This document shows positions 41,640 to 53,783 of a stretch of 64,000 nucleotides of DNA, one piece after another. Under the pieces are notes generated by a model. It searched no databases and was not told the origin of the DNA. It worked only from the letters and a program-made list of their open reading frames with translations. The stretch spans positions 298,536 to 362,535 of the forward strand of contig WHUX01000043.1 in the NCBI GenBank assembly GCA_015179025.1, read 5' to 3'. A program made the translations under genes and the position numbers. Within the stretch, counting starts at the first letter, position 1. Every line of letters begins with the position of its first letter. The DNA is from Terfezia claveryi (lineage: Eukaryota > Ascomycota > Pezizomycetes > Pezizales > Pezizaceae).

Positions 41640-42347
41640 ATTGATATCCGAAATGGGTTAGTCGCTGGGGGTGTTTTGGGTATCAGGGGGCGGGTCGGTA
41701 GGCAATGAGTGTGGCAAAATCCGAAGCGAATACAATGGTATTAACCGACCAATCAATTGTTGGGTTGTGTCGCCTAAGCCATGTTTTTCCCACAATCAAA
41801 TCCCATCCAGCCAACTTGGTAACATGGAATGTGAGGTTTTCTTGATGTTGGCCGATAAGAGTTTCAAGGTACAAGTGTGTGTGATTTTCCCGATAGGTGA
41901 GGGTTTCTCATCGGCAAGTACGAGATCTTCCGGCTTGTTTTTCACGTCCAATGGCAAGTTCATGTTCATGGCGTAGTCAATATCGATAAACTGGGAGCTA
42001 GCTCCCGAGTCTACCATGCACGTAGCAGAAAGCTCTTCATTGACTATACAAGGCAAAGCAAGTGAGTCTTCGGACCCCAAATCATGACAATCAGTAGAAA
42101 GCACAGCAATTCTAGAAATTCGCAACGCATTCGCAAGGCGCCGTCGATGAGCTAGTCGTTGACGGGACTTACGAGAAGCCATAGGTAATACATAACCAGT
42201 ACCTTCTAAGTGGACTTCCTTCAAAACAGAAAATGAATTAAACACATGGACAGGGTCATGGACAGGATTGATGGTGCCAGGTTGCATCCTGACACTCTCT
42301 GATCGGCCATCATTGATCAAAGAGTAGTTCGTTTTTTGACAACTCAA
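41640..42347 (-). pseudogene. E4 protease region
   Basis: Minus strand, starts MSCQKTNYSLINDGRSESVR. A long basic linker (SRKSRQRLAHRRRLANALR) precedes the retropepsin motif CMVDSGASSQFIDIDYA (D-S-G). ADEKPSPIGKITHTC follows, and in another frame GWDLIVGKTWLRRHNP, the conserved end of the protease. A frameshift near 41800-41870 separates the two halves. Confidence 0.8.
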
Positions 42348-42349
42348 AG

Positions 42350-43075
42350 AGATTGTCAGGGGTGGTGTTAGGGGTCGTGGTATCAGGAGAGGCAGTGGGA
42401 GTAGTACCGGCTACAGCCAACTTCTTATTTTTGGCCACAACCGGGCAGACTGTTGCCCAATGACCTGATGCTCTACAATACATACACAGGTTATTGTCTC
42501 TGGTGTTTGCAGATTTCGGGGGTTAAGGGCGCACGTTTTTTCTTTGATGTGGTCGAAAGGTCTATGAGTCTAGTGGCGTACCAACCGAAGTGGAAAGGGC
42601 TGGTGAACGGGTAGGAGTGGTGGATTGGTTGGAGCCGGAGGTTTTAAGAGGATGTTGGGTGCGGAGGAGTTTAGTACGGTTGTCCAGCTTAATGCAAAGC
42701 TGAACAAATTCGTCGAAAGTTTCTAGGGGAGAGGCTTGATAGGAAAGGGCTGTTTTGAGCCCGGTATTAGCCCCGTTGGTAAAGAAGGATATTTTAGTCC
42801 TATCATCATAGGCTAAAATTGTCGCATGAGTTGCAAACTCAGCATGGTAAGAGGAACAATCGTGGTCTCCTTGGCGGAGATTAAGCAATTTGCGTTCTGC
42901 AGTGGCGCGAGCATCGGGATCATCGTAGGCATTTTTCAATGCCTTAGCGAAGGCTTCATAAGTAGGAAAATCAATGGTCCTACTTGTTTTATTGAGGTGG
43001 GGTTCAAACCAATCAGCGGCAGATCCGGAGAGGTAGGAAGCAGCATAGGCAATTTTGGCTGCTTCACTAGTATAT
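42350..43075 (-). pseudogene. E4 gag C-terminal part
   Basis: Minus strand, resuming at the E5 insertion with SEAAKIAYAASYLSGSAADW, a typical retrotransposon gag core. It continues KLLNLRQGDHDCSSYHAEF and TFDEFVQLCIKLDNR. A Thr/Ser/Pro linker follows and then the knuckle CMYCRASGHWATVC (about 42440-42485). Its N-terminal half is at 49257-49696; the frame is continuous across the TATAT duplication. Confidence 0.85.
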
Positions 43076-43626
43076 TGTAACGAGGGCTCTGGGGGACAAG
43101 GCGACCAAGGGGTATGCCGGGGAAGTGGCAAGGGGCAATCGCACACATAGGAGCGCTACGTGTGTGATCTGGGGAAAGGCTAGGGTAAGACACACATAGG
43201 AATGCTACATGTGTGACTAGGGGAAGACTGAGACGGGGGGGGCAAGGGCAAGATGCAAGAGAGGCAGAGGGCAAGGGACACGAGACACGTGGAGGTAGTT
43301 GCCGCGTGTGTCAAGGGAGGCAGCTGTACTGCAGAGTTGTATATTCGAGACAAGAATGTGCACAAGAGAGGTGCACAAGCGCTGGAGGAAGCAAGGTCCT
43401 GTATTGGGTATACAAGACGTTGGATGGGGATCCAATGAGAGGGCGGAGAGAGCAAGCTATATATACAGGATTCCTTCCTGGCTGGCCAAGGCCACTGGAA
43501 GGAATAAGGTTCCCGAGACCCCTTATCTCGGGAATAGAGATAACAATGATATCAATCAACAATAACGAGAGTTGGACGGAATCCCGTCTGACTCTCAAAC
43601 CTGGCTAGGAAAGGACGGTTGTGACA
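43076..43626 (-). repeat. E5 3' LTR, family A (551 bp)
   Basis: TGTAACGAGGG to GTGACA on the plus strand. It keeps the palindromes GAGAGTT/GACTCTC near 43568, GTTCCCGAGA near 43510, GTTGGAT/ATCCAAT and CACGTAG-type arms (several with CpG-to-TpG/CpA changes, e.g. CACACATAG). The polypurine tract lies at 43627-43645. Confidence 0.93.
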
Positions 43627-43823
43627 ACACTATCCCCCCTTTAGGCTCGAAGCCCCAGCGACGAAAGACAAGGCGAAAGGCAAGACAAAAACAAACAAAC
43701 AAAACAGGCGACTAAAACCAATAACCCATAACACAACCCCAACGCCGGAAGTACGTACCAACAATAATCCCAACAACAACGACAATAACAACACTAATAA
43801 CCAATTCCAGGATGACAAGAACA

Positions 43824-46800
43824 TCATTGGGCGGGGCGAGGCTTCCGGGGGTAATGCTGGTGGAACAGGGTGACCAAGTCCTGTGCGTTTTCCAGGTCCT
43901 CCGCTGGTTGCCAGGTCGTCTCCTCATCTCCCAGCCATTTGACCTTATATTGCAGGTGCCCATACCTTCTTCGGGAGTCCAGCACTTTCTCTACCTCCCA
44001 TTCCTCCTCACCTTCGATAACCACGGGGGGAGGTGGAGGGTGTTTCTGGCCGGGGAGAGGGTCTCTAGCGGCAGGCTCGATCTCGGAGACATGGACGACT
44101 GGATGTCATTTGATATCTTTGGGGAACCTCAGGCGGTAGGCATGAGTGCCCACAGCGGCCAACACCTCAAATGGACCCAGGAACTTGTGGTCGAGCTTGC
44201 GGGAGGGCCGTTCTGTTCGGAAGTGCCGGCTGGAGAGCTATACCTTGTCGCCTGGCTGATATTTGGGGGCTGGCAACCGTGAGCCGTTGGCATATTCAGT
44301 TTGACTGGCTTGCGCATACCTCAGCTCTGCCTTCAGGGTCGAGTGGAGCTTAGCGATTCCGGCTGCGAATTCCTTGGCTGGGGGTTGGGCTTTCTGCAGG
44401 GGAGCTAGGATGTCCACGAATCGGGGGTGCCAACCGTAATTGGCCAGGAAAGGAGAGGTTTTGGAGGATTCCGAGAACTAGTTGTTCGCGGCGAATTCGC
44501 AGGTGGCCAGCAGCGAAACCCAGTTATCCTGCTGGTAGTTGACAAAGGCCCGCAGATATTGCTCCATAATGGCGTTCATCCTCTCTGATTGGCCGTCCGT
44601 CTGGGGGTGATATGCCGTTGACAGCCGCACTTTGATCCCCAGAAGTTCGCAGAAGGCTTGCTAGAATTCTGAGGTAAACTGGGGGCCACGGTCGGATACG
44701 ATCGATTCAGGGAGGCCATGGTATCGGAATACATTATTGAGGTAGAGATTGGCTAACTCTGGGGCAGAGCAGGTATCCCGGCAAGGTATAACGTGCCTCA
44801 TTTTTGTCAACCGATCTACCACCATCAAGATGGCGTTGAATCCCGAGTCTTCTGGCAATCCCATCACGAAATCCATGGTCAGATGCAGCCACGGCCGATC
44901 CGGGATATCCAGGGGCTTCAGAGTGCCATATGGGGCGTGGCGGACAGGCTTAGCACGCTTGCAAACATGGCAGTTCCGTACGTACCGCTCCACTTCCTTC
45001 CGCAGGTCAATCCATGTGTATTCCCTGGCCAGAAGCTCTAACGTTTTGGCCACTCCAGGGTGACCTGCAACCAGGCTGTCATGGTGTTCCTTAATCAATC
45101 GAAGGGGCAGCTCTCCTTCCGGCACATACAGCTGTTCGAGGTGGCAGAGGAGGCCTTCCTGGACGGTTCACTCGGCTAGGGAGATCTTGGGGTGGCGGCG
45201 CTGGCCAGAATCTACTGCGGTAATAATTTCCTTGGCCAGGGGGTCGTCCTTATATGCCTGTCTCACTAGTTGTCGGAGGTCAGCCTCAGCCTCAGCTTCC
45301 ACAAGGGTATTGGCCGCCAGGTCGAGATTTTCAGGTTTCAGTACCACCTGATTCTGGTAATTCAGCCTTTCATCCCCCCCTTTAGGGAGATCTCCTGATC
45401 TCCTGGTCAGTGCGTCTGGTTTCCCACCAGCCTTTCCAGGCCGATACTTGATCTTGAAGTTGAATCGAGATAAGAACTCCGACCACCTAGCCTGCCGTCG
45501 GTTCAGCAGCTTAGTGGTGGTGAAGTACTCAAGATTCTTATGATCGGATAGCACCTTAATGATCCCCTTGGCTGACTCCAGGTGTGGCCTCCACTCCTCG
45601 AATCCTTGCACAATGGCTATTAACTCCTTATCATAGATTTCATAATTATACTCTGCCGGAGAGTGCTTTTTTGAGAAGTATGCCACTGGGTGGAGGATGC
45701 TGTTCACATGCTGGGACAGGATTCCGGCGGACACATAGTCGGAGGCATCTGTTTTTACGATACACTCGCTGTCGGGGTCGAAGTAGGCCAGGATCGGAGC
45801 TGAGCAGAAGGCTTCCTTGAGTTTCTCGAAGGCAAATTGGGCTTCCAGACCCCACTGGAAGCGTTGGCCCTTTTCCATGCCCTTAGTCTTGGTTAATGCT
45901 GTCAGTGGTGCCATGATCTTCGAATATCCCAGAATGAACCGGTGATAGAAGTTAGCAAAACCCAGGAAGGCCTGTACATCCTTGAGGTTGGCTGGAGTTT
46001 CCCACTCCTGGATCGCAGCAACCTTCGCAGGGTCCATCTGGATGCCCTCCATGGTGATAATTAGCCCCAGATACTTGACCTTCTGCACATGGAACTCGCA
46101 TTTTTCCAGCTTCAGATATAACCCAGCTCCCTCCAGCTTCTCCAGCACTTGTCGGACGTGGATCTTGTGTTCTGCTAGGGTATCCGAGTAAATGAGGATA
46201 TCGTCCAGGTAGGCGGTGCAGAATACGTCCGGAAAGTCCCGCAGAGTATCATTGATAAAGTGCTGAAAAGAGGCGGGGGCGTTGGTTAAGCCGAAAGGCA
46301 TCACATTATACTCAAAATGGCCATATCGTATCCGGAAGGCAGTTTTCCACTCCTCCCCCTTGGCGATACGTACCAGGTTGTAAGCCCCTCTTAAATCCAG
46401 TTTGGTGAACCATTTGGCCTTGGAGAGCCTGGCTAATGTCTCCTGGATTAGGGGTAGGGAGTACCTGTTTTTGACCGTTATCTCGTTTAGGCCCCGGTAA
46501 TCGACACACAACCGGAGAGAGCCGTCCGATTTCTTCATGAAAAGTACTGGGGCACCCGCTGGTGAAGAGCTATAGTGAATGAAGCTCTTGTTAAGGTTTT
46601 CCTCCAAGTACTTTTTTAGGGCTTCCAGCTCTACCCAGGACATTCCATAGAGGGGTCCATAAGGGGGGGTCTTGCCCTCTACCAGCGGAATTGTGTGGTC
46701 ATATGGTCGATGGGGGGCAAGCTTTTCCGCGGCTTTTTCCGAAAATAGGTCAATGAAATCGTGGTATTCGTCTGGACCAGGGATTTCCACTCATCCTTAG

Positions 46801-47498
46801 ACCTTGTCTTGTTAATCTCCAGATTGATCTCATAAATTGAGAGAGTATGCGCCTTGAGCTTATGCCTCCTGGTGAGATAAGCGAAGGCCCCTGCTCCATA
46901 AAGTTAATATTCAGGGGTTTCGCGGGGGCGGGGGATATCGGGGAAGCTAGGGGAACAGGGTTGTCAATATTGATGTGTGCGGCGGTTTGGTGTACTACCT
47001 GGGCAGGGTCCTCTACCGGGGGGGTAGTGCACATAACCCCTTAACGGCAGTTCGTGGGGTACGGCAGTGCCTCTTGCAATACCCACTGTTGAAAGTCAAG
47101 GTGTAAGAGCCAAAGTTAACGGAGACGTCATGCATTCGGAGCCAAGGAATCCCCAGAACAATGGGGTATTTGAGCTTGGTCACAAACATCGGTAGACTCT
47201 CCGAATGGTCCCCAATGGCACTGGGCAGGCAGGCAAGATCGGTGATAGCCCCAGAAGAGATAGGGCGGCCATCAATAACATCGAGAAGGCGGGGGGTCTG
47301 GAGTTTGGCTGTTGGTATAGAGTTTTTACTGACGAAGGTCTGATCAATGAAGGCTATCCCCGAAGCACCACAATCTATGAGAGCTGATGTTACCACTGTT
47401 TTACCATTGAATTTAACAGTTATTGGTACTACAAAATGCTCGCCAAACAAGCGAGATTCATCAACGGACATAGGTGCGGGTAAAGAAAATGCAGACAA
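43824..47498 (-). pseudogene. E5 pol: protease, RT, RNase H, integrase, chromodomain
   Basis: Minus strand. Protease 47498-47013 (MSAFSLPAPMSVDESRLF, ALIDCGASG, VLGIPWLRMH). RT and RNase H 46790-45168 form a 540-codon open frame with [36 protein letters not shown] and [12 protein letters not shown], the longest intact RT in the window. Integrase 45125-44661 (HHDSLVAGHPG, CHVCKRAK, MDFVMGLPED, SDRGPQF). Reading is broken by TAG near 44663 (TGG in E3) and TAG near 44479 (CAG in E3). The chromodomain is at 43824-44024 (VEKVLDSRRRYGHLQYKVKW, TWQPAEDLENAQ). Both stops are CpA/TpG transitions. Confidence 0.93.
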
Positions 47499-47532
47499 AG
47501 ATAAATGACCCTGGGCAGGTCCCTTGCTAGTG

Positions 47533-48669
47533 TCAGTAACTAGGCAAGGGACTCCCCTTTTCCCGACTCTTCACCAACTTCTTCGATCCGTGATTCGGAT
47601 ATGGCGTGGGCGGCCAGGGAGCGGTTCTTGCGGAGGGGACATGCCGCAATAAAATGGTCCCCCTTTCCGCATGCAATGCACAAACCCTAGTGCGGCGACG
47701 GTCCCTTTCCTCCTGGGTAAGACGAGGTCTACCTGCTGACAGGTCCATGGGGGCAGCCCCACCCGCTACCAGGGAGGGGTGTGCAGGCTTGTTGACCGGT
47801 GTGGGTTGTTGTTGGGTGCGTGCTATCGGGAAGGGGGTACGGGGAGTCGAGGTCGGGAGTGTCTTTTGGGGGGCTCTTAGTGCCGCTGTCTGCTGTTCCA
47901 CCCAGCTAGCTTGCTCAATAAGTTCCTCCAGGTCTTGGTCGGTGGGCAGTAGACCAGAGCCTTTTTCAGCTCGAAGGTAAGCCCGTCTTTGAACTGGTCG
48001 AGCTTGGCTTCGTCATTCCAATTGAGCTCTGCTGCCAGCCTGGAGAACTCGGCGACATAGGTTGACAGTTCGTTATGTTTTTGCTTGAGGTCTCGCAGGG
48101 CCCTGCTGGCGGTTCCTTTAGGATCCGGGTCCCCGAAGGCTCGGTCCAAGATTGCCATTAGTGCCGGGATGTCTACCAGATCAATCCCCGTTGCCTTGAC
48201 GAAGGGCTGTACCTGGTCCATGGCCTTACCCTCCAGGAGGCCATAGACGTATGAGAGCTGGTGGTGGACAGTGGGGAACTTCGCCGAGTCCCCAGAGAGT
48301 TTTATTTGTACAGAGTTCTTCCATGCTCGTAACTGGCCCCGGTCCCCATTAAACTTGGGCGGGGTTGGTAGGTCTTGTGTTTTCTGGTTCTTTGGACCGT
48401 CGGCCAGGTCCAAGGCACGAGTCAGTCTCTGGATGGTTATCCTGTCCTCTGCTGCATCTTCTCGAAGGAGGGTTATTTCGTCTTCGGCTTCTCGGATTCG
48501 CTTTTCGGCTTTCTGAAGGTCCCTCCTTGTTGTTCGCCAATGGCATAAGTCTCTGTGAATATTTCGATCACCGTTCTTCGGTATGCTGATAGTTCTTCGG
48601 GTCTGATGGAATCGGAGTCACCCTCCAGGCTGCGAATCTATCGGTGGGTAGTGGAATATTCGCAGACAT
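47533..48669 (-). pseudogene. E5 gag
   Basis: Minus strand, ATG at 48669 (MSANIPLPTDRFAAWR). A frameshift occurs within the first 25 codons. The long frame 48413-47877 carries DRGQLRAWKNSVQIKLSGDS, VHHQLSYVYGLLEGKAMDQV and AFGDPDPKGTASRALRDLKQ. A further shift near 47890 precedes the Pro-rich linker and the nucleocapsid knuckle, which appears out of frame (one base is missing in the CIACGKGDHF segment near 47680). Gene order and sequence match E3 closely. Confidence 0.88.
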
Positions 48670-48700
48670 CGTACCGGTTGGTCTGAAAAATCTAACGTAG

Positions 48701-49251
48701 TGTAACGAGGGCTCTGGGGGACAAGGCGACCAAGGGGTACGCCGGGGAAGTAGCAAGGGGCAATCGCACACGTAGGAGCGCTACGTGTGTGATCTAGGGA
48801 AAGGCTAGGGTAAGACACACGTAGGAACGCTACGTGTGTGACTAGGGGAAGACTGAGACGGGGGGGGCAAGGGCAAGAGGCAAGAGAGGCAGAGTGCAAG
48901 GGACACGAGACATGCGGAGGCAGTTGCCGCGTGTGTCAAGGGAGGCAGCTGTACTACAGAGTTGTATGTTCGAGACAAGGATGTGCACAAGGGAGGTGTA
49001 CAAGCACTGGGGGAAGCAAGGTCCTGTATTGGGTATACAAGACGTTGGATGGGGATCCAACGAGAGGGCGGAGAGAGCAAGCTATATATACAGGATTCCT
49101 TCTTGGCTGGCCAAGGCCACCGGAAGGAATAAGGTTCCCGAGACCCCTTATCTCGGGAACAGAGATAACAACGATATCAATCAACAATAACGAGAGTCGG
49201 ACAGAATCCCGTCTGACTCTCAAACCCGGCTAGGAAAGGACGGTTGTGACA
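48701..49251 (-). repeat. E5 5' LTR, family A (551 bp)
   Basis: TGTAACGAGGG to GTGACA on the plus strand, followed by TATAT. Palindromes include GAGAGTCGGAC/GTCTGACTCTC (about 49191-49220), GTTCCCGAGA/TCTCGGGAAC, GTTGGAT/ATCCAAC and CACACGTAG/CTACGTGTG twice. Confidence 0.93.
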
Positions 49252-49256
49252 TATAT

Positions 49257-49696
49257 CGTGAGGGATCGGAGGAGAACACCAAAGAAAGCTTGGTGAGAAA
49301 TCGAGTGAATTTTGATTGAGTGCCATCAAAATTCTCAGGCTCATGGACTTTAGGGGCACGAGTGGAGGTAGGAGCTGAAGCGTGGTTATGGAGGAGGCTT
49401 GGGAGGGTTAAGCCATACTGATATCCGCGGTTATAATAGATCCAGAGTGACTCAGTTGAGGTAGAAGTGCCTGTGAGTGGTTAAGCGAAAGTTGATGGTA
49501 CTCCGCGTGCTGACTATATGCCGGCACCATGGGCTGCATGAATGGCGGTAAAAAACGAGGCAGGAGTTCCTACAGGAATATGTGGTAGAGTAGAAGGAGG
49601 AGTATTGTCAGTTCGGAGGGCAGCGACCAAGGTGCGCCACATAGCAATTTCAGAAGGTGGAGCGGAGGCGGAGGCCTCCATATGTTCTTCGGACAT
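49257..49696 (-). pseudogene. E4 gag N-terminal part
   Basis: Minus strand from ATG 49696 (MSEEHMEASASAPPSEIAMW), a Pro/Ser/Thr-rich leader, with stops near 49514 and 49480. The gag-like segment NFDGTQSKFTRFLTKLSLVF then runs to the E5 insertion. It continues in frame at 43075. Confidence 0.75.
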
Positions 49697-49733
49697 ACTT
49701 ATTTGTAGCGGAGACTATATGGACGCAACAAAA

Positions 49734-51100
49734 TATAATGGACGGAGGTTGGAAGGTAATTCCCGTGTCGACGCGGTAAACAATGACTTATTCTGGTTCG
49801 GGGTATCACCTGCGATCGTAGGTGATGGACGCGAGTGTCGAGGTATCGCACACGTAGGGAGCTCTATATGTGTGATCAGGTGTCTAGGGACTTCGGGCGA
49901 AACCAAAGTCGAGCGAGGTATCGAGGTCAAGGTCAAGAAGGCGAGGTAGTCTGAGCTATACTCAAGAACAGTGGTGCAGATATATTCGTATAACAACTAG
50001 GTACAGGAAGGTAGACAAGTTGTTGCGTAGAGAGGAAAGAAACATAACACAGGCGGCAAGGACAGGCTTCTTTTATAGAGATCCTGTCTCCATCTCGAAC
50101 AACACCCTTTTGGCTAACACAACAGTCTAGACAAATTATATCATCAGCATAACGGGAGAAGGACACGCAAGCACAAGCATGCAAACCGACTAACGGAAGA
50201 AGGACACGCAAGCCAGCTCATGGATACACGGATCCTGTGAGATCATCGAGAATGAGGTGTCTGGCAATAACGGATAACAAGTATGCAAACCGACTAACAG
50301 AAGATGAACGCGCAAGCCAGCTCATGGATACACGGATCCTGTGAGATCGTCGAGAACGAGGCGTCTGGCAAGTAACGGATAATACTGGTACAAACAGAAG
50401 GCCTGAAGAATTGTACATAACCGAAGGTGAAATTTCTGATAAGCTAAGGAAAGAGTTTTGAGCAAGAGGAGGTGGTTCCCAATCTGAGAGTCGTACCAGT
50501 TTTGGTTCGACTCTCAAATAAGGTTTGGGTCAAAATAAGGTTTGAGGGTTTCCGGGGTATTTCCTAAATCTGAGAGTCGTGCCAGTTTTGGTTCGACTCT
50601 CAAAATAAGGTTTGGGTCAAAATAAGGTTCGAGGGTTTCCGGGGTATTTCCTAAATCTGAGAGTCGTGCCAGTTTTGGTTCGACTCTCAAAATAAGGTTT
50701 GGGTCAAAATAAGGTTTAAGGTTTTCCAGAGTAGTTCCTAGTTTGAAAGTCGTGCCAGTTTTGGTCCGACTCTCAAATATCAACCCATAAGCGAGCAACT
50801 AGGACTTCCGGGATGCGGTCGAATGTCAGCTAGCCAGGAGAGGCAGGGTCGAGAACATAGTCACGTGATATTCTTTAGCAAGTACGTGAGTTGCCGGCGA
50901 TATCACTCAGGGTCATGGTGCAAGGGCAAGGGCGAAGCCTAAGCTTCCAGGTGACAGGGATCCGGTAAGTATATTGGTTACTGGCGATATGGGTGGTATC
51001 GGCGGTACAAGGTCTGGGTGTTCATGTGGTCGGTATTGGCATGTGCGTAGGTTGCCAGTATTACCAGAGTCAGGATCGTGATTCGGGAAGGTTCGTAACA
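49734..51100 (-). repeat. E4 5' LTR, family B (1367 bp)
   Basis: TATAATGGACGG (expected TG mutated to TA) to GTTCGTAACA, then GGAGG. It has four units of the GAGAGTC array (50486, 50572, 50659, 50745) and the palindromes CACCTGCGATCGTAGGTG near 49807 and CCGTGTCGACGCGG near 49763. TATA on the minus strand is near 50070 (CTATAAAAGAAG reversed). It contains the uninterrupted site corresponding to the solo LTR C insertion. Confidence 0.93.
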
Positions 51101-51105
51101 GGAGG

Positions 51106-52328
51106 GTGTAATCTAGTTTGGCTATTTTGATGGGGATGGAGGGCAGGATTGAGCTGGCTGGCCAGACGGAGGTGGGAACTCAGTGGTGAATTGAGAAAAC
51201 ATTGTGAAGTTGTTACGTTCTTGAGAGTTGGCACGTGGGAGTGCCAAAGGTTAATGTCTCTGTGAGGCCAGCTGTAGGTAAAGATTCAGGGAAGAGCAGT
51301 GGTGATGCGGTATGGTAGCTATGGGCACGATACTTGGGAAGTGCTTCATCTATGATGGTAGAGGAACGAAGGTGTGTGAGCAGACCATGGATACTGAAGT
51401 AGAAAAGGTACTTGGAGTGGGTATCTATGTGAAATTGACTACCTTCAGGAGTTGCTGAACCAAGTTCAATTCCATTGAAGTCTACCATAAATTCACTCTC
51501 TTCTTCTAGATACCCAGACTCAAGGTCATCTGCTATAACTCACGCTCTCACGGTCAAATCACACAATCCAACCTTGCCCTCTTTGGCAGAAGACTCTAAC
51601 ATAGATACCAATGCCAGTTCCATTATGCTGTTTTTTAAATAACCCCCAATGCTTCCTGAATTACCGGTGTTACTGGGCTGAGGCCCCCTCCCCATTCTAT
51701 GCTAACTGATGTATGAGTAGATTTGCCATCGAGATCAAAGTAAGGTGGAAATATCGTAGAGAGAGGAAACATTAAGTCGACAGTATTCACTAAACCTTTT
51801 ACAGAGTTCACGACATTTGGAGGTATCAACACATTCTCTGCGAAGGCCCTCCAGTGCTACCCAACTGTAAGGGGGAGGGTAGTTGCTTAACCATGATCTG
51901 ATTGCTCAGTGCTAGTTGCCATTGTCGATTTGCATGGGTACTCCACACTAAGGTTAAGCAACAAGAGTGTTTAAGCAGTTTTTTAAATTAGTGACAACCT
52001 TACTGTAGCTAAGTGCTATAAGAAAATAAAAAAATCTACAATATCAGAGATTCCCGTAGGGTCTTCTACTACAGTAAATTGGCACTAAACCTACTAGCGT
52101 AGTCATTGCTTTCTTAGGCCTAGCATGTTGCAATTAACTATGGTCACGGAGCCTCTTGGGTGCCGTATAGAGTAACTGGGTGACAAATCTTGGAATCCAT
52201 TTCCATATGGAAGCACTATGGATTTTGGGTATATGAACGCAAAGTCCTCTTAGGTATGATTTGTCTTTGTAGCGGCATTGCATCCCATGACAAGACTAAT
52301 CCTGTATGGACATATTTTCTTCCCATAA
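51106..52328. other. Intergenic sequence, possible decayed gene
   Basis: Two minus frames (51213-51488 and 51635-51832) lack recognised domains and are separated by stops. They could be remains of one gene (for example PPNVVNSVKGLVNTVDLMFP), but this is not strong. Nothing else is supported. Confidence 0.35.
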
Positions 52329-52460
52329 GGGCATCTCAGCCCGTATGGATATAGCTTCTCTCCATAGGGATATACTGGTAACCCACACAGGCTGAGATGC
52401 CCTCCCGAGGGGCAAGGCACCCTTGTGGGTGGGTCTCTAGCCCGTGTGGGTTCTGGGTTA
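52329..52460. repeat. Nested inverted repeats
   Basis: GGGCATCTCAGCC (52329-52341) pairs perfectly with GGCTGAGATGCCC (52390-52402). Overlapping it, AACCCACAC-AGGCT (from about 52380) pairs with AGCC-GTGTGGGTT (about 52439-52452), so two alternative stems share one arm. Confidence 0.7.
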
Positions 52461-53162
52461 ACAAAACAAGATGATAGAGTCTATCTACCTACCTACACAG
52501 CATAAAAGATGTACCCTGCTCTACTTCCTAGTAGGTAGTTTGCCTATAATTGCCTTTTTTAGTGCTTGAGACCCACTATGCTGAGACTAGATATATGTTC
52601 CAAGATCACAATTCGGCTGGCTTATTAGAACCTCTTACCTCAGTTACTTAATGTATTCCATTCAATGCTCTAAAATATAATATTGAGAATTGGTTAGTAC
52701 ATGAAAATTTCCATTTTACAGTGACAGCTACAGACTCGGTTAATGACACTACAGGAGTCCTCCTTACAATATTTTTATGTTTATTATTATTTGGATTTAA
52801 GTTTGCGGCGGACCTGGCAGATTAACTTACCTTATCCTGAATCCACCTGGAGTTCCGAGTGGCTCCTCATGGATCCACGTAGGGTCCGAATAGAAGTAAT
52901 GAGTATTTTAAAATAAAATATAAAATACAGATATTGCTCAAGTTGGAGCGGTCTTATCGAGACTACACTCAAGTCATACTTAAGTATTTAAGTACAAAGA
53001 CAATCTAGCAAGCGAAGGTATTTTTTATACCCTGTATATTAGTTAGTTACTTGTACTCTATCTCTTTGTTCTGTATTTAATTAAGTAACTTGTTATAGAA
53101 GTAACTGTAATATTAGACACACATCTATTTTGTGGTTACTATATATGATATTGGGGTTCGCT

Positions 53163-53231
53163 GTAGTATTGTAGCACCATTATGGTATTGTAGAAGCCGC
53201 CATAGTATTGGAAACCTTTGACCAAAATCTT
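53163..53231. repeat. MULE-like terminal sequence
   Basis: GTAGTATTGTAG and GGAAACCTTTGACC resemble the right end of the 34979-35536 element (GTAGTATTGTAG, AAACCTTTAACC). No partner end is visible nearby. Confidence 0.45.
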
Positions 53232-53607
53232 AATTCTGCAATAGCCTGAGCTGTTGCAGACTGGGTGATTTCGGAATGGCCTACTTGTATATTTCTTTTA
53301 TAGCTCTAATTTTCCGGGGCCATTCCAGTGTATTCTTAGAACACCACCCACTCCAACTGCCATAACGCTAGCTGCCCCCACCACTCCCAACTCTGCCCCC
53401 ACCACTCCTACCTCTGCTCCGATACCACCGACTCCAACTGCCACAACGCCTGCCTCCACCTGTATACCTACTGGTATACTGCCACCGCAAGAGGAAAAGT
53501 GGTGGCAGGTGGCTTAGGTAAACACAGCAATAAGGGGTTGGATCATGATTATCTATGTGGAAATGAGAACAGGGTTACTGGCATTGATTATGTGGTTTCG
53601 GAGGCGA

Positions 53608-53689
53608 CAAAAGCAATAGCAGGAGTAGCAGGAGTAGTAGCAGGAGCAGCAGCAGCAATAGCAGTAGCAGCAGCAGCAGCAGTAGCAGT

Positions 53690-53783
<94 letters not shown>

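Larger units (their letters stand above)
43076..49251 (-). mobile_element. E5, full-length chromovirus (LTR family A), TSD TATAT
   Basis: 6176 bp with two 551-bp LTRs (43076-43626 and 48701-49251), flanked by TATAT at 43071-43075 and 49252-49256. Gag, protease, RT, RNase H, integrase and chromodomain follow on the minus strand. It sits in E4 gag. It belongs to the same family as E3 and E7, with its own set of frame breaks. Confidence 0.95.
36540..51100 (-). mobile_element. E4, chromovirus (LTR family B), TSD GGAGG, with nested insertions
   Basis: Minus-strand element flanked by GGAGG at 36535-36539 and 51101-51105. 3' LTR 36540-38506 (holding solo LTR C), integrase-chromodomain, RNase H, RT, protease, knuckle, gag, then E5 inside gag, gag N-terminus and 5' LTR 49734-51100. 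Without the solo LTR the left LTR is about 1280 bp, against 1367 bp on the right; the difference equals one 86-bp unit of the palindrome array. Pol carries several frameshifts. Confidence 0.93.

Noticed and set aside
43213..43608. Open frames of 90-150 codons inside LTR A copies, on both strands (also near 12324, 17558, 23052, 31846, 48838, 59635)
   Set aside because: They recur with every LTR copy, include palindromes and the TATA region, and lack any domain.
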